Assembly (NCBI RefSeq): GCF_025351295.1
Contig: NZ_JANXWD010000067.1
Coordinates: 1-44,035 of the forward strand
From: Phenylobacterium sp.
GTDB lineage: Bacteria; Pseudomonadota; Alphaproteobacteria; Caulobacterales; Caulobacteraceae
Direction of reading: 5' to 3'
Length of the DNA stretch: 44,035 nt
Below, piece after piece: positions 1 to 8,017 of this stretch. Under the pieces are notes generated by a model. It had not been told where the DNA came from. It did no database searches and saw only the letters and a list, made by a program, of their open reading frames with translations. The translations under genes were made by a program, and so were the position numbers. Each line of letters opens with the position of its first letter. Position 1 is the stretch's first letter.

Positions 1-750
1 GCCAAAGGCGGTCTCGGCCAGCAGTTCGTCGCCGCCGGGCTCGGTCTGGGCGGCGCACATGATGCCGATCAGCCGGGCGACCAGTTCCGGCGTGCGACGA
101 ACGCCGGCCTTGGCGTTGATGCGCCGCAGCGCGTCGCGGGCGGTCTCGCGGCCGACCCCGGCGTCGGCGGCGGCGACGTCCAGGTTGGGAGCGAACAGCA
201 GCGCCTCGGCCAGCCGGGCCTCCAGCGCGGTGAGGTCCAGGGCGCGGGCGGCGCGGCGCGCCAGCTCGGACGAGCGCGAGGGGGCGCTGACCACCACCAC
301 CAGCCGCTCGGGCCCGCCCCGCAGCGCCGCGGCGGCGTCGGGGCCCAGGGGCCAGCGGGCGGCGGCGGCGGCGGCGCCCACCCAGGCCGTGAAGGCCGCG
401 CCGGCGGCGCCCTCCACCAGGCTCACCACGGGACCTTCGCGCAGGGCGCGTTTCAAAAGGGGACGCAGGTCCGAGGATTCGGGGAACAGCGCGCGATAGG
501 CCGGGTCGGCGAAACAGACCTCACCGCGGGCGTTCATCACCGCGACGGCCAGGGCGCGGCGGTCGGTGATCGCGCCGGCGATGGACGGCAGGGCGTCGGA
601 GGCGGCGCTGAAGTCCTCGCGGGCGCGGCCGATATCGGCCAGCACCGCGTCCTCCACCTCGGACCAGGAATCGAGCAGCAGCTCGACCGGCGCTCCGCGA
701 GGAGCGCTGGCCCGGAGCAGATCGGACAGTCGAACTGAGTTGATACTCAT
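1..750 (-). CDS. LuxR-type HTH transcriptional regulator with PAS-like sensor region (3' end outside window)
   Basis: The minus strand is open from the ATG at 750 to the window edge, giving 250 visible residues and no stop, so the C-terminus is missing. The middle (about residues 80-100, MNARGEVCFADPAYRALF) reads like a PAS domain. The last 80 residues hold a LuxR/GerE-like helix-turn-helix: LDLTALEARLAEAL, then GVGRETARDALRRINAKAGV, then RRTPELVARLIG. That arrangement is typical of alphaproteobacterial LuxR-type regulators without an autoinducer domain. The gene starts 13 bases after the stop of the SGNH gene on the same strand and has no clear ribosome-binding site of its own, so it may be co-transcribed and translationally dependent. 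It could regulate the neighbouring surface/carbamoylation locus, which is inference. Confidence 0.75.
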   Translation of the reverse strand, partial: MSINSVRLSDLLRASAPRGAPVELLLDSWSEVEDAVLADIGRAREDFSAASDALPSIAGAITDRRALAVAVMNARGEVCFADPAYRALFPESSDLRPLLKRALREGPVVSLVEGAAGAAFTAWVGAAAAAARWPLGPDAAAALRGGPERLVVVVSAPSRSSELARRAARALDLTALEARLAEALLFAPNLDVAAADAGVGRETARDALRRINAKAGVRRTPELVARLIGIMCAAQTEPGGDELLAETAFG

Positions 751-763
751 GCGCGCGAAGGGA

Positions 764-1999
764 TTACGTCCTGGGGCGGCGCCCAGTTGCAAGCGCTGCC
801 GGAGCGGTTTCCTGCAATCCCCGCGCCACGGGCGGCGCGACACCTTGACGCCGAAGCCAGGCGGTGACCGCCCCGGCGATCGCCCGGGCGCCCCGGGGGT
901 CGGGGTGGCGGTCGTGGGGGATGTGGAACGCCGGGTCCACGGCCACCTGCAGATAGGGCAGCCGCCGGGCGTCGAGCAAACGCCGGCGCAGGGCCGCCTC
1001 CTCCGCCGTCTCGGGGGTAAGTTGGGGGACGAGGATCAGGGGAACCGCGCCGCGCGCCCGGGCCAGGTCGACGGCCGCGGCCAGCGTCTGGGCGGTCATG
1101 GCCTCGCCGTCGGCCAGCTCGCGCGCCGAGCGATAGGGGACGAGCCGGCTGGCCAGCTGGCGCAGGCGAAGGTCCGACGCCGACGGTCGCCACGCCAGGC
1201 CGGGGACCAGATGCGGCCGGTCGGTGTCGAGGTTGCGGTGATAGAGCGCCGGCATGAACAGGAAGACCACGGCCCTGGGCTGGCGGAACCGCGGAAGCTC
1301 GGCCTTGAGCCGCAGGTATTGCTGGTCGGTGGCGTAGCCGCCCACGGCGAGGTCCGCGCCCTGCAGGCCGGTGGCCGCCTGGACCTGGGCCGGGATCGAC
1401 TCCGACCAGGTCAGGCCGTGGCCGGCCATGATCGACTCGCCCAGGAACAGGATACTGGGGGCGCCATAGTCCACCGCCTCGCCGGCGCGGCGGATGCGGT
1501 GGCCGGCGGCGTCGAAGGCGTAGTCCACGGCCCGCCCGCCGAGGACACCCTGCCCGGCGTGGTTGGGCACGTAGCTCCAGCCCAGATAGGGGTCGCGGCG
1601 GCGCAGCGGCTCGCGCTGGCCCGGCGCCTGGTGGGTGAGCCGCCAGGGCAGGTGTTCCAGGATCAGCTCGCTGGCGACCAGGGCCAGGACGATGGCGGCC
1701 GCGGTGGGGGCGAGGTCGGCGGCCAGGTCGCCGAACCGCTTGCGCGCCATCAGCCGTCCGAAGCGGGGCCGCACGACCAGCAGCAGGATCGCGGCCAGGC
1801 TCCCCGCCAGGGTGCGGACGATGGCGAGGGTGCGGAGCTGGTCGGCGCGGGGCTGGAAGAATTCCGGCAAGGTGTGGCGGTAGAGCCAGGCCCGGTCGGC
1901 GAGAACGGCGAAGGCGATCAGGGCGGCGGCCAGCGCCAGGGTAAGGGCCTGGGCGGCCAGGGCGCGGATCGCGGTGGGGTCGCGGACGCGGATCTGCAC
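764..1999 (-). CDS. Membrane-anchored SGNH/GDSL-type hydrolase, copy 2
   Basis: 411 residues from a GTG at 1999. This start lies 11 bases past the stop of the preceding paralog and has a G-rich stretch in front. A longer reading from 2185 would overlap that paralog by 175 bases and begins with arginine/proline-rich non-coding-looking sequence. About three hydrophobic helices occupy the first 115 residues. The SGNH domain follows, with the nucleophile serine in GES (about residue 189), a conserved GGYATDQ block and a terminal DRHPDPRGA block carrying the Asp/His pair. The family includes O-acyl esterases and transferases that act on envelope or exported glycans. The domain probably lies in the periplasm. 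It is a tandem duplicate of the gene at 2011-3237, sharing for instance HRN.DTDRPHL. The substrate is unknown. Confidence 0.85.
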   Translation of the reverse strand: MQIRVRDPTAIRALAAQALTLALAAALIAFAVLADRAWLYRHTLPEFFQPRADQLRTLAIVRTLAGSLAAILLLVVRPRFGRLMARKRFGDLAADLAPTAAAIVLALVASELILEHLPWRLTHQAPGQREPLRRRDPYLGWSYVPNHAGQGVLGGRAVDYAFDAAGHRIRRAGEAVDYGAPSILFLGESIMAGHGLTWSESIPAQVQAATGLQGADLAVGGYATDQQYLRLKAELPRFRQPRAVVFLFMPALYHRNLDTDRPHLVPGLAWRPSASDLRLRQLASRLVPYRSARELADGEAMTAQTLAAAVDLARARGAVPLILVPQLTPETAEEAALRRRLLDARRLPYLQVAVDPAFHIPHDRHPDPRGARAIAGAVTAWLRRQGVAPPVARGLQETAPAALATGRRPRT

Positions 2000-2010
2000 C
2001 TGGCCCCGGC

Positions 2011-3237
2011 CTATCCGACCGCGGCGGGGGCCGGCGTCGATTGAACCGCCCGCGCCGCGCGGGGCATCAACGGCGTGGGTGGAGCGAGGTCGCGGTCTTG
2101 GTGGTGTTCGAGATAGGCGGCCACGGCGAGCGCCAAGACGCGGGCGCCGCGGGCGTCCGGGTGACGGTTGTTCGGCAGGAGCCACGCCGCCGGCATCGGC
2201 GCCGTCACATAGGGCAGCCGCGCCGCGTCCAGGACCCGATGGCGAATGGCCCGCTCCTCATTGGTCTCCGGCCCGATCTGCGGCACCAGGATCAGTGGCA
2301 CGGCGCCCCGGGCGCGGGCCAGGGCGACGATCCCGCCCAGGGCCTGCTGGGTGGCGGCCACGCCCGCGTCGATATCGCGGTCGGAGCGATAGGGCGCGAC
2401 ACGGCCGAAGATCTCCAGCAGCCGCGGCTGGCGCCTTGGCGGGGTCCAGACCAGGCCTCGGGTCAGGTGCGGCCGGTCTGTGTCCATGTTGCGGTGGAAC
2501 AGGCCGGGCATGAAGATCGTCACCACGGCGACCGGCTGGCGGAATTTCGGCAGCTCGTGCCGGACCAGCAGATAGACCTGATCGGTGGCGTAGCCGCCGA
2601 CCGCGATGTTCGCGGCCTGCACCCCGGTCATGGCCGCGACCTGGGCGGGGGCGGTCTCGTCATAGTTCAGCCCGTGGCCCTGGAGGATCGACTCGCCGGC
2701 GAAGACGATGGTTGGCGCGGCCAGGTCGACCGGCCGGTCGAGCCGGCGCACCCGGTAGCCGTGGACGTCGAAGTCGTAGCGCACGCGCCGGCCGCCGGTA
2801 ACGCCGTAGCCGGTGCGGTCGGGCAGCTGACGCCAGCCGAAGGTAAGGTCGCGGACGCGGCGCGGCTCATACATCGGCGGCGACTGTTCGCGAGAGCGCC
2901 AGGTCATGGAGTCCAGGATCAGCTCGGCGGCGCCCACTGCCAGCACCGCGGCCAGCAGGCTGGGGCCCACGGCGACGGCGAGGCCGCGCAGGGACTTGCG
3001 CTCGACCAGACGACCCGCCCACGGGCGGACGACCAGGATCAGCAGCAGGCCCGCCGCGGCGGCGGTGACGCGGAGCGCCGCCAGCGCCTGCAGCTGGCCG
3101 GGACGGGGATGCAGGAACTCTGGCAGGATGTGATGTTCGAACCACGCCGGGGTGGCCAGGGCGGCGCCCAGCAGGCAGGCGGCGCCCGACGCGGCTATGA
3201 TAGCCTCGGCGGCGAGACGACGAAGACGGAACGGCAA
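2011..3237 (-). CDS. Membrane-anchored SGNH/GDSL-type hydrolase, copy 1
   Basis: I place the start at TTG 3237, because GGAGG stands nine bases in front of it. The frame is open to TTG 3288, which has no good ribosome-binding site and would run into the divergent gene. The product is 408 residues. Membrane helices lie near residues 10-30, 55-72 and 85-108. The SGNH nucleophile is in GESILQGHG (serine about 183), with GGYATDQ in the middle and NNRHPDARGA (histidine about 359) at the end. Close similarity to the next gene shows a tandem duplication. It heads a likely minus-strand operon, SGNH-SGNH-LuxR, and diverges from the ferritin-like/carbamoyltransferase operon across about 55 bases. Likely role: adding or removing an acyl group on an exported glycan or lipid (inference). 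Confidence 0.85.
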   Translation of the reverse strand: MPFRLRRLAAEAIIAASGAACLLGAALATPAWFEHHILPEFLHPRPGQLQALAALRVTAAAAGLLLILVVRPWAGRLVERKSLRGLAVAVGPSLLAAVLAVGAAELILDSMTWRSREQSPPMYEPRRVRDLTFGWRQLPDRTGYGVTGGRRVRYDFDVHGYRVRRLDRPVDLAAPTIVFAGESILQGHGLNYDETAPAQVAAMTGVQAANIAVGGYATDQVYLLVRHELPKFRQPVAVVTIFMPGLFHRNMDTDRPHLTRGLVWTPPRRQPRLLEIFGRVAPYRSDRDIDAGVAATQQALGGIVALARARGAVPLILVPQIGPETNEERAIRHRVLDAARLPYVTAPMPAAWLLPNNRHPDARGARVLALAVAAYLEHHQDRDLAPPTPLMPRAARAVQSTPAPAAVG

Positions 3238-3292
3238 CTGGCGCTTCCTCCATGCGGGTAGTAGCCCTGAGCCCTTGGTGAGGCGCAAGTTG

Positions 3293-4021
3293 ATGCTGTC
3301 TGCACTGTCGGCGGTTCATTGGCTGATCTGGCGCGACCCCAGGCGGCGGGCGGAAAACCTGCTGCGGTTCGCCGAGGTGGAGGCCGACGGCGGCCGCGAC
3401 CTGGTGCGGGCGGCCGAGGTCACCCGCGACCCGGTGCTGCGCAAACTGTTCCTGAAGCACGCCCTGGACGAGCAGCGCCACGCCGACCTGTTCCGCAGCC
3501 GGGGCCTGGCGCTGATCCGCACCCTGCCCCGCGACACCGCCTCGGGCATAGCAGCCAACTGGCTGACGCCCGGCGAGCGAGGGCTGGACGACCTGCGCGT
3601 CGAGGAGGAGGGTGACGCCGCGCTGCTGGCTTTCCTGCACCTGTCGGAGGCCTCGGCGGCGCGGGAGTTCGCCAACTACATCGCCGTGCTCGGCGCCGAC
3701 CCGCCGACCCGAACGGTGTTCGAGAACGTGCTGCACGACGAGACCTTCCACATGACCTACACGCGGGCGCAGCTGGATCGGGTGGCGCCAAAGGGGGCCC
3801 GGCGGCGCATCTGGATGGCGCGGCTGCGACGGTTCTGGAAGGCCTACCTGCGGCTGGCCAGCGGGCTGGCCGGCCTGATCGGGGCTATCGTCCTGACCCT
3901 GCAGTACTTCATCGTCCTGCCGCTGTTCGCCTTCCACGCGCGGCGCGCGGCCGAGAAGGAGGCGGCGGGCTGGAGTGCGGTGGCGCCCGAGCGCAACGGC
4001 CGCCTGGACCGGCAGTACTAG
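3293..4021 (+). CDS. Ferritin-like diiron protein with C-terminal membrane helix
   Basis: 242 residues from ATG 3293, with GTGAGG nine bases upstream; GTG 3278 is an alternative. The protein shows the four-helix diiron pattern of ferritin-like/rubrerythrin proteins: an acidic first helix (AEVEADGG, glutamates about 28-30), then DEQRH (E60, H63), a third helix with SEASAAREF (E119/E125), and HDETFH (E150, H153). A hydrophobic segment near residues 191-215 would anchor it in the inner membrane, followed by a basic tail. Two bases separate its stop from the carbamoyltransferase start, so the two are almost certainly co-translated. Diiron proteins of this fold can be oxidases, hydroxylases or peroxide scavengers. 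The context suggests modification of the same product that is carbamoylated. The reaction is unknown. Confidence 0.8.
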   Translation: MLSALSAVHWLIWRDPRRRAENLLRFAEVEADGGRDLVRAAEVTRDPVLRKLFLKHALDEQRHADLFRSRGLALIRTLPRDTASGIAANWLTPGERGLDDLRVEEEGDAALLAFLHLSEASAAREFANYIAVLGADPPTRTVFENVLHDETFHMTYTRAQLDRVAPKGARRRIWMARLRRFWKAYLRLASGLAGLIGAIVLTLQYFIVLPLFAFHARRAAEKEAAGWSAVAPERNGRLDRQY

Positions 4022-4023
4022 CC

Positions 4024-5799
4024 ATGAAGATCCTCGGGATCTCCGCGCACTACCACGACAGCGCCGCGGCCCTGGTGGTCGACGGCCTGCCGGTCGCGGC
4101 CGTCCAGGAAGAGCGGCTGTCGCGGCGCAAGAATGACGCCGCCTTCCCGCTGCAGGCCATCGAATGGTGCCTGGAGGCCGGCGGGATCGAGGCCGAGGAC
4201 CTGGACGCGGTGGTGTTCTACGAGCGGCCGATGCTGAAGTTCGACCGCATCCTGACGACGGCGCTCAGGGCCTGGCCACAGGGCCGCGGCGCGTTCACCC
4301 ATGCCATGAAGAATTCGCTGGGCGAGAAGATCTGGGTGCGCGGACTGATCCAGGCGCACCTGGGGGTCAGCCGCAAGAAGATCCTGTTCACCGAGCATCA
4401 CCAGAGCCATGCGGCCGCCGCCTTCCTGACCGCGCCGACGACCGAGGCGGCGATCCTGACCACCGACGGGGTCGGCGAGTGGGCGACCCTGACCGTCGGG
4501 CGCGGCCGGCGGACGCCGGGCGGGGCGACCGCCATCGAACTGCTGCGCGAGGTGCGCTGGCCGCATTCGCTGGGGATGCTCTATTCGACCTTCACCGCCT
4601 ACCTCGGCTTCGCGGTGAACGAGGGCGAGTACAAGGTGATGGGCTTGGCATCCTACGGCGCGCCGCGCTTCGCCGAGCAGGTGCGCAAGACCATCCGCCG
4701 GACCGCCGACGGGGCGTTCAGCCTGGATCTCGGGTATTTCGAGTTCCACACCACGGTGGCGCGATCCTATTCGCAGACGTTCGTGGATGCCTTCGGGCCG
4801 CCGCGCGCGGCGTGGGACCCCATCGACCTGACCACCGAGGCCGGGCAGCGCTATGCCGACATCGCCGCCAGCGTGCAGCTGGTGCTGGAGGAGGTGCTGA
4901 TCGACCTGACCGCGGCGCTGCATCGCGAGACCGGGCTCAGCGACCTGTGCCTGGGCGGCGGGGTGGCGCTGAACGGCGTGGCCAACGCGCGGATCCTGCG
5001 GGAAAGCGGCTTCGAACGCCTGTTCGTGCCGCCGGCGCCGGGGGATGCGGGCTGCGCCCTGGGCGCGGCGCTCTATGCGGACCGGGTGCACTTCGGCAAT
5101 CCGGACCGGGCCTTCCCGGACCACCCGTTCTGGGGGCCGAGCCTGGAGGCCGGCGAACTGGCGCGGATCGCCGACGAGGACGGGCTGGCGGTCGAGACGC
5201 TGGGCGAGGCCGAGCTGATCGCGCGCACCGCGGCCGACCTGGCGGCCGGCCGGATCCTCGGCTGGATGGACGGCGCCTCGGAGCTGGGGCCGCGCGCGCT
5301 GGGCCACCGCTCGATCCTGGCCGCGCCGCATTCGGCGCAGACCCGCGACCGGCTGAACCGCGACATCAAGTACCGCGAGGAGTTCCGCCCCTTCGCCCCG
5401 GTCGTGCCGGTCGAGCAGGCGGGCGCCTATTTCGAGCTTCCGCCCGGCGGCGCGGGCCTGGCGCGGTTCATGTCCGGGGTGTTCCCGGTGAAGCCGCAGT
5501 GGCGCTCGGCGCTGGCGGCGGTGACCCATGTGGACGGGACGGCGCGGCTGCAGGCGCTGCCGCGCGAGATGGCGCCCAGGCTCTACGACCTGCTGGTCGC
5601 CTACGGGACGCTGACCGGCGTGCCGGTGCTGCTGAACACCTCGTTCAACCTGGCCGGCGAGCCGATCGTCAACCGGGTGGTCGAGGGCTATTCCACCTTC
5701 CGGCGCTGCGGGATCGACGTGCTGGTGGCGGGTAGCGAGCGGGTGGCCAAGCGGGTGTGGACGCCGGCCGAGGCGGCCGGGATGGAGATCGAGGCATGA
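4024..5799 (+). CDS. NodU/CmcH-family carbamoyltransferase
   Basis: 591 residues, full length for the family. The N-terminal ASKHA-type domain begins MKILGISAHYHDSAAALV and carries the metal-binding EHHQSHAAAAF (H125 and H129) and the phosphate-binding TTDGVGEWAT near 147. The C-terminal YrdC-like carbamoyltransferase region has ELGPRALGHRSI, KYREEFRPFAPVV and VLLNTSFNLAGEPIV. Enzymes of this family use carbamoyl phosphate and ATP, via carbamoyl-adenylate, to O-carbamoylate sugars, antibiotics or Nod factors in the cytoplasm. It follows the ferritin-like gene by two bases and overlaps the DUF5989 gene by ATGA. That fits a polysaccharide or small-molecule decoration operon. The acceptor cannot be read from the sequence. 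Confidence 0.93.
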   Translation: MKILGISAHYHDSAAALVVDGLPVAAVQEERLSRRKNDAAFPLQAIEWCLEAGGIEAEDLDAVVFYERPMLKFDRILTTALRAWPQGRGAFTHAMKNSLGEKIWVRGLIQAHLGVSRKKILFTEHHQSHAAAAFLTAPTTEAAILTTDGVGEWATLTVGRGRRTPGGATAIELLREVRWPHSLGMLYSTFTAYLGFAVNEGEYKVMGLASYGAPRFAEQVRKTIRRTADGAFSLDLGYFEFHTTVARSYSQTFVDAFGPPRAAWDPIDLTTEAGQRYADIAASVQLVLEEVLIDLTAALHRETGLSDLCLGGGVALNGVANARILRESGFERLFVPPAPGDAGCALGAALYADRVHFGNPDRAFPDHPFWGPSLEAGELARIADEDGLAVETLGEAELIARTAADLAAGRILGWMDGASELGPRALGHRSILAAPHSAQTRDRLNRDIKYREEFRPFAPVVPVEQAGAYFELPPGGAGLARFMSGVFPVKPQWRSALAAVTHVDGTARLQALPREMAPRLYDLLVAYGTLTGVPVLLNTSFNLAGEPIVNRVVEGYSTFRRCGIDVLVAGSERVAKRVWTPAEAAGMEIEA

Positions 5800-6005
5800 A
5801 GAAGCGCGGCCGCATCCAGCGCCAGTTGATCGTGTTCTCCAGCATGGCCGGATCGGCGTCGGACCTGGCGCGGGGCCTGTGGAAGGGCGGCGGCTCGCGG
5901 CGCTGGATCGCGCCGCTGGCGGTGTTCCTGTGCCTGACCGGGGCGATCCTGGTGCTGGCGGCCGGCGTGGAAGCCCTGGCCCCGTTCATCTACGCGATCT
6001 TCTAG
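5796..6005 (+). CDS. DUF5989 small membrane protein
   Basis: 69 residues from the ATG at 5796, whose ATGA overlaps the stop of the carbamoyltransferase. A basic head (MKKRGRIQRQ) is followed by a helix-forming segment and one strong hydrophobic helix (about residues 42-62). The protein ends in the APFIYAIF motif that I recognise as the tail of DUF5989. Proteins of this family commonly sit beside NodU-type carbamoyltransferases, often with an SxtJ-like membrane protein, which I do not see here. It probably acts at the inner membrane as an accessory factor for carbamoylation or for handing on the product. The biochemical role is unknown. Confidence 0.82.
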   Translation: MKKRGRIQRQLIVFSSMAGSASDLARGLWKGGGSRRWIAPLAVFLCLTGAILVLAAGVEALAPFIYAIF

Positions 6006-6020
6006 GCTGTGCGCACGCCA

Positions 6021-6136
6021 GCGCCCCCTCCACCCTTCAGGTCCCCGTCCCCCGTTGGCGCCGGGGAGGAACCGGATCGGCGCTGTTCCTCACACGCTTG
6101 CGGGGGAGGGGGACCCCGAAGGGGCGGAGGGGGCGC
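6021..6136. repeat. Long imperfect palindrome (GC-rich intergenic repeat, type 1)
   Basis: The outer arms GCGCCCCCTCC (6021-6031) and GGAGGGGGCGC (6126-6136) are perfect complements. The inner arms GGTCCCCGTCCCCC (6040-6053) and GGGGGAGGGGGACC (6102-6115) differ at one position. It fills the gap between DUF5989 and the methyltransferase. It could fold into a long hairpin in RNA, acting as an attenuator or 3'-end stabiliser, or it may be a non-autonomous mobile repeat. It has the same layout as the elements at 16682 and 38229 but a different sequence. Confidence 0.75.
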
Positions 6137-6157
6137 TGCACGCCCCCAAGCCTTGCC

Positions 6158-7180
6158 TTGAATCTCTTCTCCGAGCTCATCGCCTGCCCGGCCTGTGGCG
6201 GCGCGCTGGACGGCGTCACGTGCCAGAGCTGTGGCGAGACCTACGCCGAAGACGCCGGCGTGCTGCGGCTGCGGGCCACGGCCGACGCGCGGACCGAGAC
6301 GGTGCGGGCGTTCTACGAGGTCGCGCCGTTTCCCGGCTATCCGCCGCGCGACAGCCTGGCGTGGCTGCGAGCGCGGGCCGAGCGGAGCGCGTTCGCGCAG
6401 CTGCTGGACCGGGCGATCCCGGGGGATGCACGGATCGTCGAGGTGGGCTGCGGGACGGGGCAGATGAGCCTGTACCTGGCGCGCGCGGACCGGGTGGTGG
6501 TGGGCGCCGACCTGACGATGGCCTCGCTGCGGCTGGCCGAGGCGGCGCGACGGCGGTTCGAGCTGCCCCGGGCCCGGTTCATCGAGAGCGACCTGTTCCG
6601 CCCGGGCCTGCATGAGGGGGCGTTCGACGTGGTCTATTGCTCGGGCGTACTGCACCACACTCCGGACCCCCGCGCCGCCTTCGCCCGGGTGGCGCGGCTG
6701 GCCCGACCGGGCGGGATGATCGTGCTGGGGCTCTACAATTCGGTGGCGCGGATTCCGCTGCGGCTGCGGCGGGTGGCGGCGAAGCTCAGCGGCTATCGGT
6801 GGATCCCGTTCGACCCGGTGCTGCGCGACCGGGCCAGCGAGCCCGAGCGGCGCGAGGCCTGGCTGCGCGACCAGTACCGGCACCCGGAGGAGCACCGGCA
6901 TACCGTCGGCGAAGTGCTGCGCTGGTTCCGCGCCAACGACGTGGCCTTCGTCCGCGCCTATCCCTCGGCCCAGGTGCACGGCGAGGAGCCGGACGACCTG
7001 TTCGCCGCCGAGCCCGACGCCTGGGCGCCGGAGCGCTGGCTGGCGCAGATCGGCTGGATGGGCAGCCTGGGCCACGAGGGCGGGCTGTTCGTGATGGTCG
7101 GCCGGCGCCGCGCCGCGGCGGATGAACCGAACCTGCCGACGGGGGTTCAGGAAGGGTTCAGCTCGGCTGCGCTCAGATGA
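6158..7180 (+). CDS. Class I SAM-dependent methyltransferase with N-terminal zinc ribbon
   Basis: 340 residues from TTG 6158 (reads [15 protein letters not shown]), the first plausible start after the palindromic repeat. The upstream open frame is only the read-through of that repeat. Residues 10-25 form a Trm112-like zinc ribbon with CPAC and CQSC. The Rossmann methyltransferase core has the SAM-binding VEVGCGTGQ (about residues 94-102), then [12 protein letters not shown] and the motif-II region [16 protein letters not shown]. The ribbon-plus-methyltransferase layout is common in enzymes acting on sugars, lipids or quinone-like compounds. It belongs to the carbamoyltransferase locus by strand and position, but the repeat in between may lower its expression. 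The substrate is unknown and the exact start is uncertain. Confidence 0.8.
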   Translation: MNLFSELIACPACGGALDGVTCQSCGETYAEDAGVLRLRATADARTETVRAFYEVAPFPGYPPRDSLAWLRARAERSAFAQLLDRAIPGDARIVEVGCGTGQMSLYLARADRVVVGADLTMASLRLAEAARRRFELPRARFIESDLFRPGLHEGAFDVVYCSGVLHHTPDPRAAFARVARLARPGGMIVLGLYNSVARIPLRLRRVAAKLSGYRWIPFDPVLRDRASEPERREAWLRDQYRHPEEHRHTVGEVLRWFRANDVAFVRAYPSAQVHGEEPDDLFAAEPDAWAPERWLAQIGWMGSLGHEGGLFVMVGRRRAAADEPNLPTGVQEGFSSAALR

Positions 7181-7211
7181 CGGCCGAAGGGACGTTCCCG
7201 GAAGGACCCCG

Positions 7212-7736
7212 ATGAAACACCTGCTCCATGCCGCCGTCGCCCTGGCCACCCTCGCCGCGCCGATGGCCGCCTCCGCCCAGCCCGGCGACCGGCGCGACGA
7301 CCGCCACGAACTGCGCCAGGACCAGCGCGAGCTGCACGACGACCGCCGCGACGCCGGCCGCCATGTGGACGGCCGCGAAGCCCGCGAGCTGGGCCGCGAC
7401 CGCGCCGAGGTGCGCGGCGACCGGCGCGAGCTGCGCTATGACCGCGGCCGGGCCGAGACCTATCGCGACCGGGCCGAATGGCGGACCTTCCGCGGCGCGC
7501 GGCCGGGCTTCTGGTACGCGCCGGGCTACGGCTACTATCCGACCCATCGCGGCCAGGCATGGCGGCGCGGCGGCTATGTGCCCTCGGCCTACCGCGGCTA
7601 CTATGTCCAGGACCCCTACTACTATGGCCTGGCGCAGGCGCCGCGCGGCTACCGCTGGGTCTATGCGGACGGTAATTTCGTGCTGATGGCCCTGGCCACC
7701 GGGCTGATCGCCAACGTCATCGTCCACGGCTACTAG
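7212..7736 (+). CDS. RcnB-like secreted/periplasmic protein
   Basis: 174 residues from ATG 7212, with GGAAGG in front. A clear signal peptide ([23 protein letters not shown]) precedes a highly charged Asp/Arg/Glu-rich segment of repeated DRR and ELR units (about residues 25-90). The tail has tyrosine- and glycine-rich stretches ([20 protein letters not shown]) and ends in [24 protein letters not shown]. The GYRWV...GNFVLMA ending matches the RcnB family, named for periplasmic nickel/cobalt homeostasis in enterobacteria. In Caulobacteraceae such proteins are numerous and their role is mostly unproven. No metal transporter lies next to it. Confidence 0.78.
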   Translation: MKHLLHAAVALATLAAPMAASAQPGDRRDDRHELRQDQRELHDDRRDAGRHVDGREARELGRDRAEVRGDRRELRYDRGRAETYRDRAEWRTFRGARPGFWYAPGYGYYPTHRGQAWRRGGYVPSAYRGYYVQDPYYYGLAQAPRGYRWVYADGNFVLMALATGLIANVIVHGY

Positions 7737-7809
7737 GCCCGGTGGGACGGCGGTCGACATGGCGTCGGCCGCGGTCGTGCGCGTCGGCGAAGCGGCGTAA
7801 TAGGGCCGC

Positions 7810-7986
7810 ATGAACGACAGGGACGTCTATCTGAAGCTGGCTGAGATCGCGGACGAGCTGTTGCGGCTCTCCGAGGCGGCGGAGACCTATGTCGGCGAGA
7901 CGGCGCTGCGCACCGCCGCCACCACGGTCGCCGGCACGGCCAAGGCGGTCTACGACCACGTGATGAGCGGCGAGGGCTCGCACTAG
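7810..7986 (+). CDS. Small hypothetical protein, 58 residues
   Basis: An open frame from ATG 7810 to TAG 7986 lies between two genes on the same strand. The peptide is helical and rich in Ala and Glu: MNDRDVYLKLAEIADELL, then RLSEAAETYVGETALRTA, ending near VYDHVMSGEGSH. Third-codon positions are mostly G or C, as in the neighbours, and the product is free of the Arg/Pro runs seen in shadow frames. The ribosome-binding site is weak (AGGG only). The 31 bases after it lead to the amidohydrolase gene. I do not recognise the family. It may be a real short cytoplasmic gene. Confidence 0.55.
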   Translation: MNDRDVYLKLAEIADELLRLSEAAETYVGETALRTAATTVAGTAKAVYDHVMSGEGSH

Positions 7987-8017
7987 CGGAATCCGGCTGG
8001 CGCGCTAGCTTGGCCGG

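Noticed and set aside
4018..5529. 503-codon minus-strand open frame
   Set aside because: Antisense to the carbamoyltransferase and rich in Arg, Gly and Ala without any motif.
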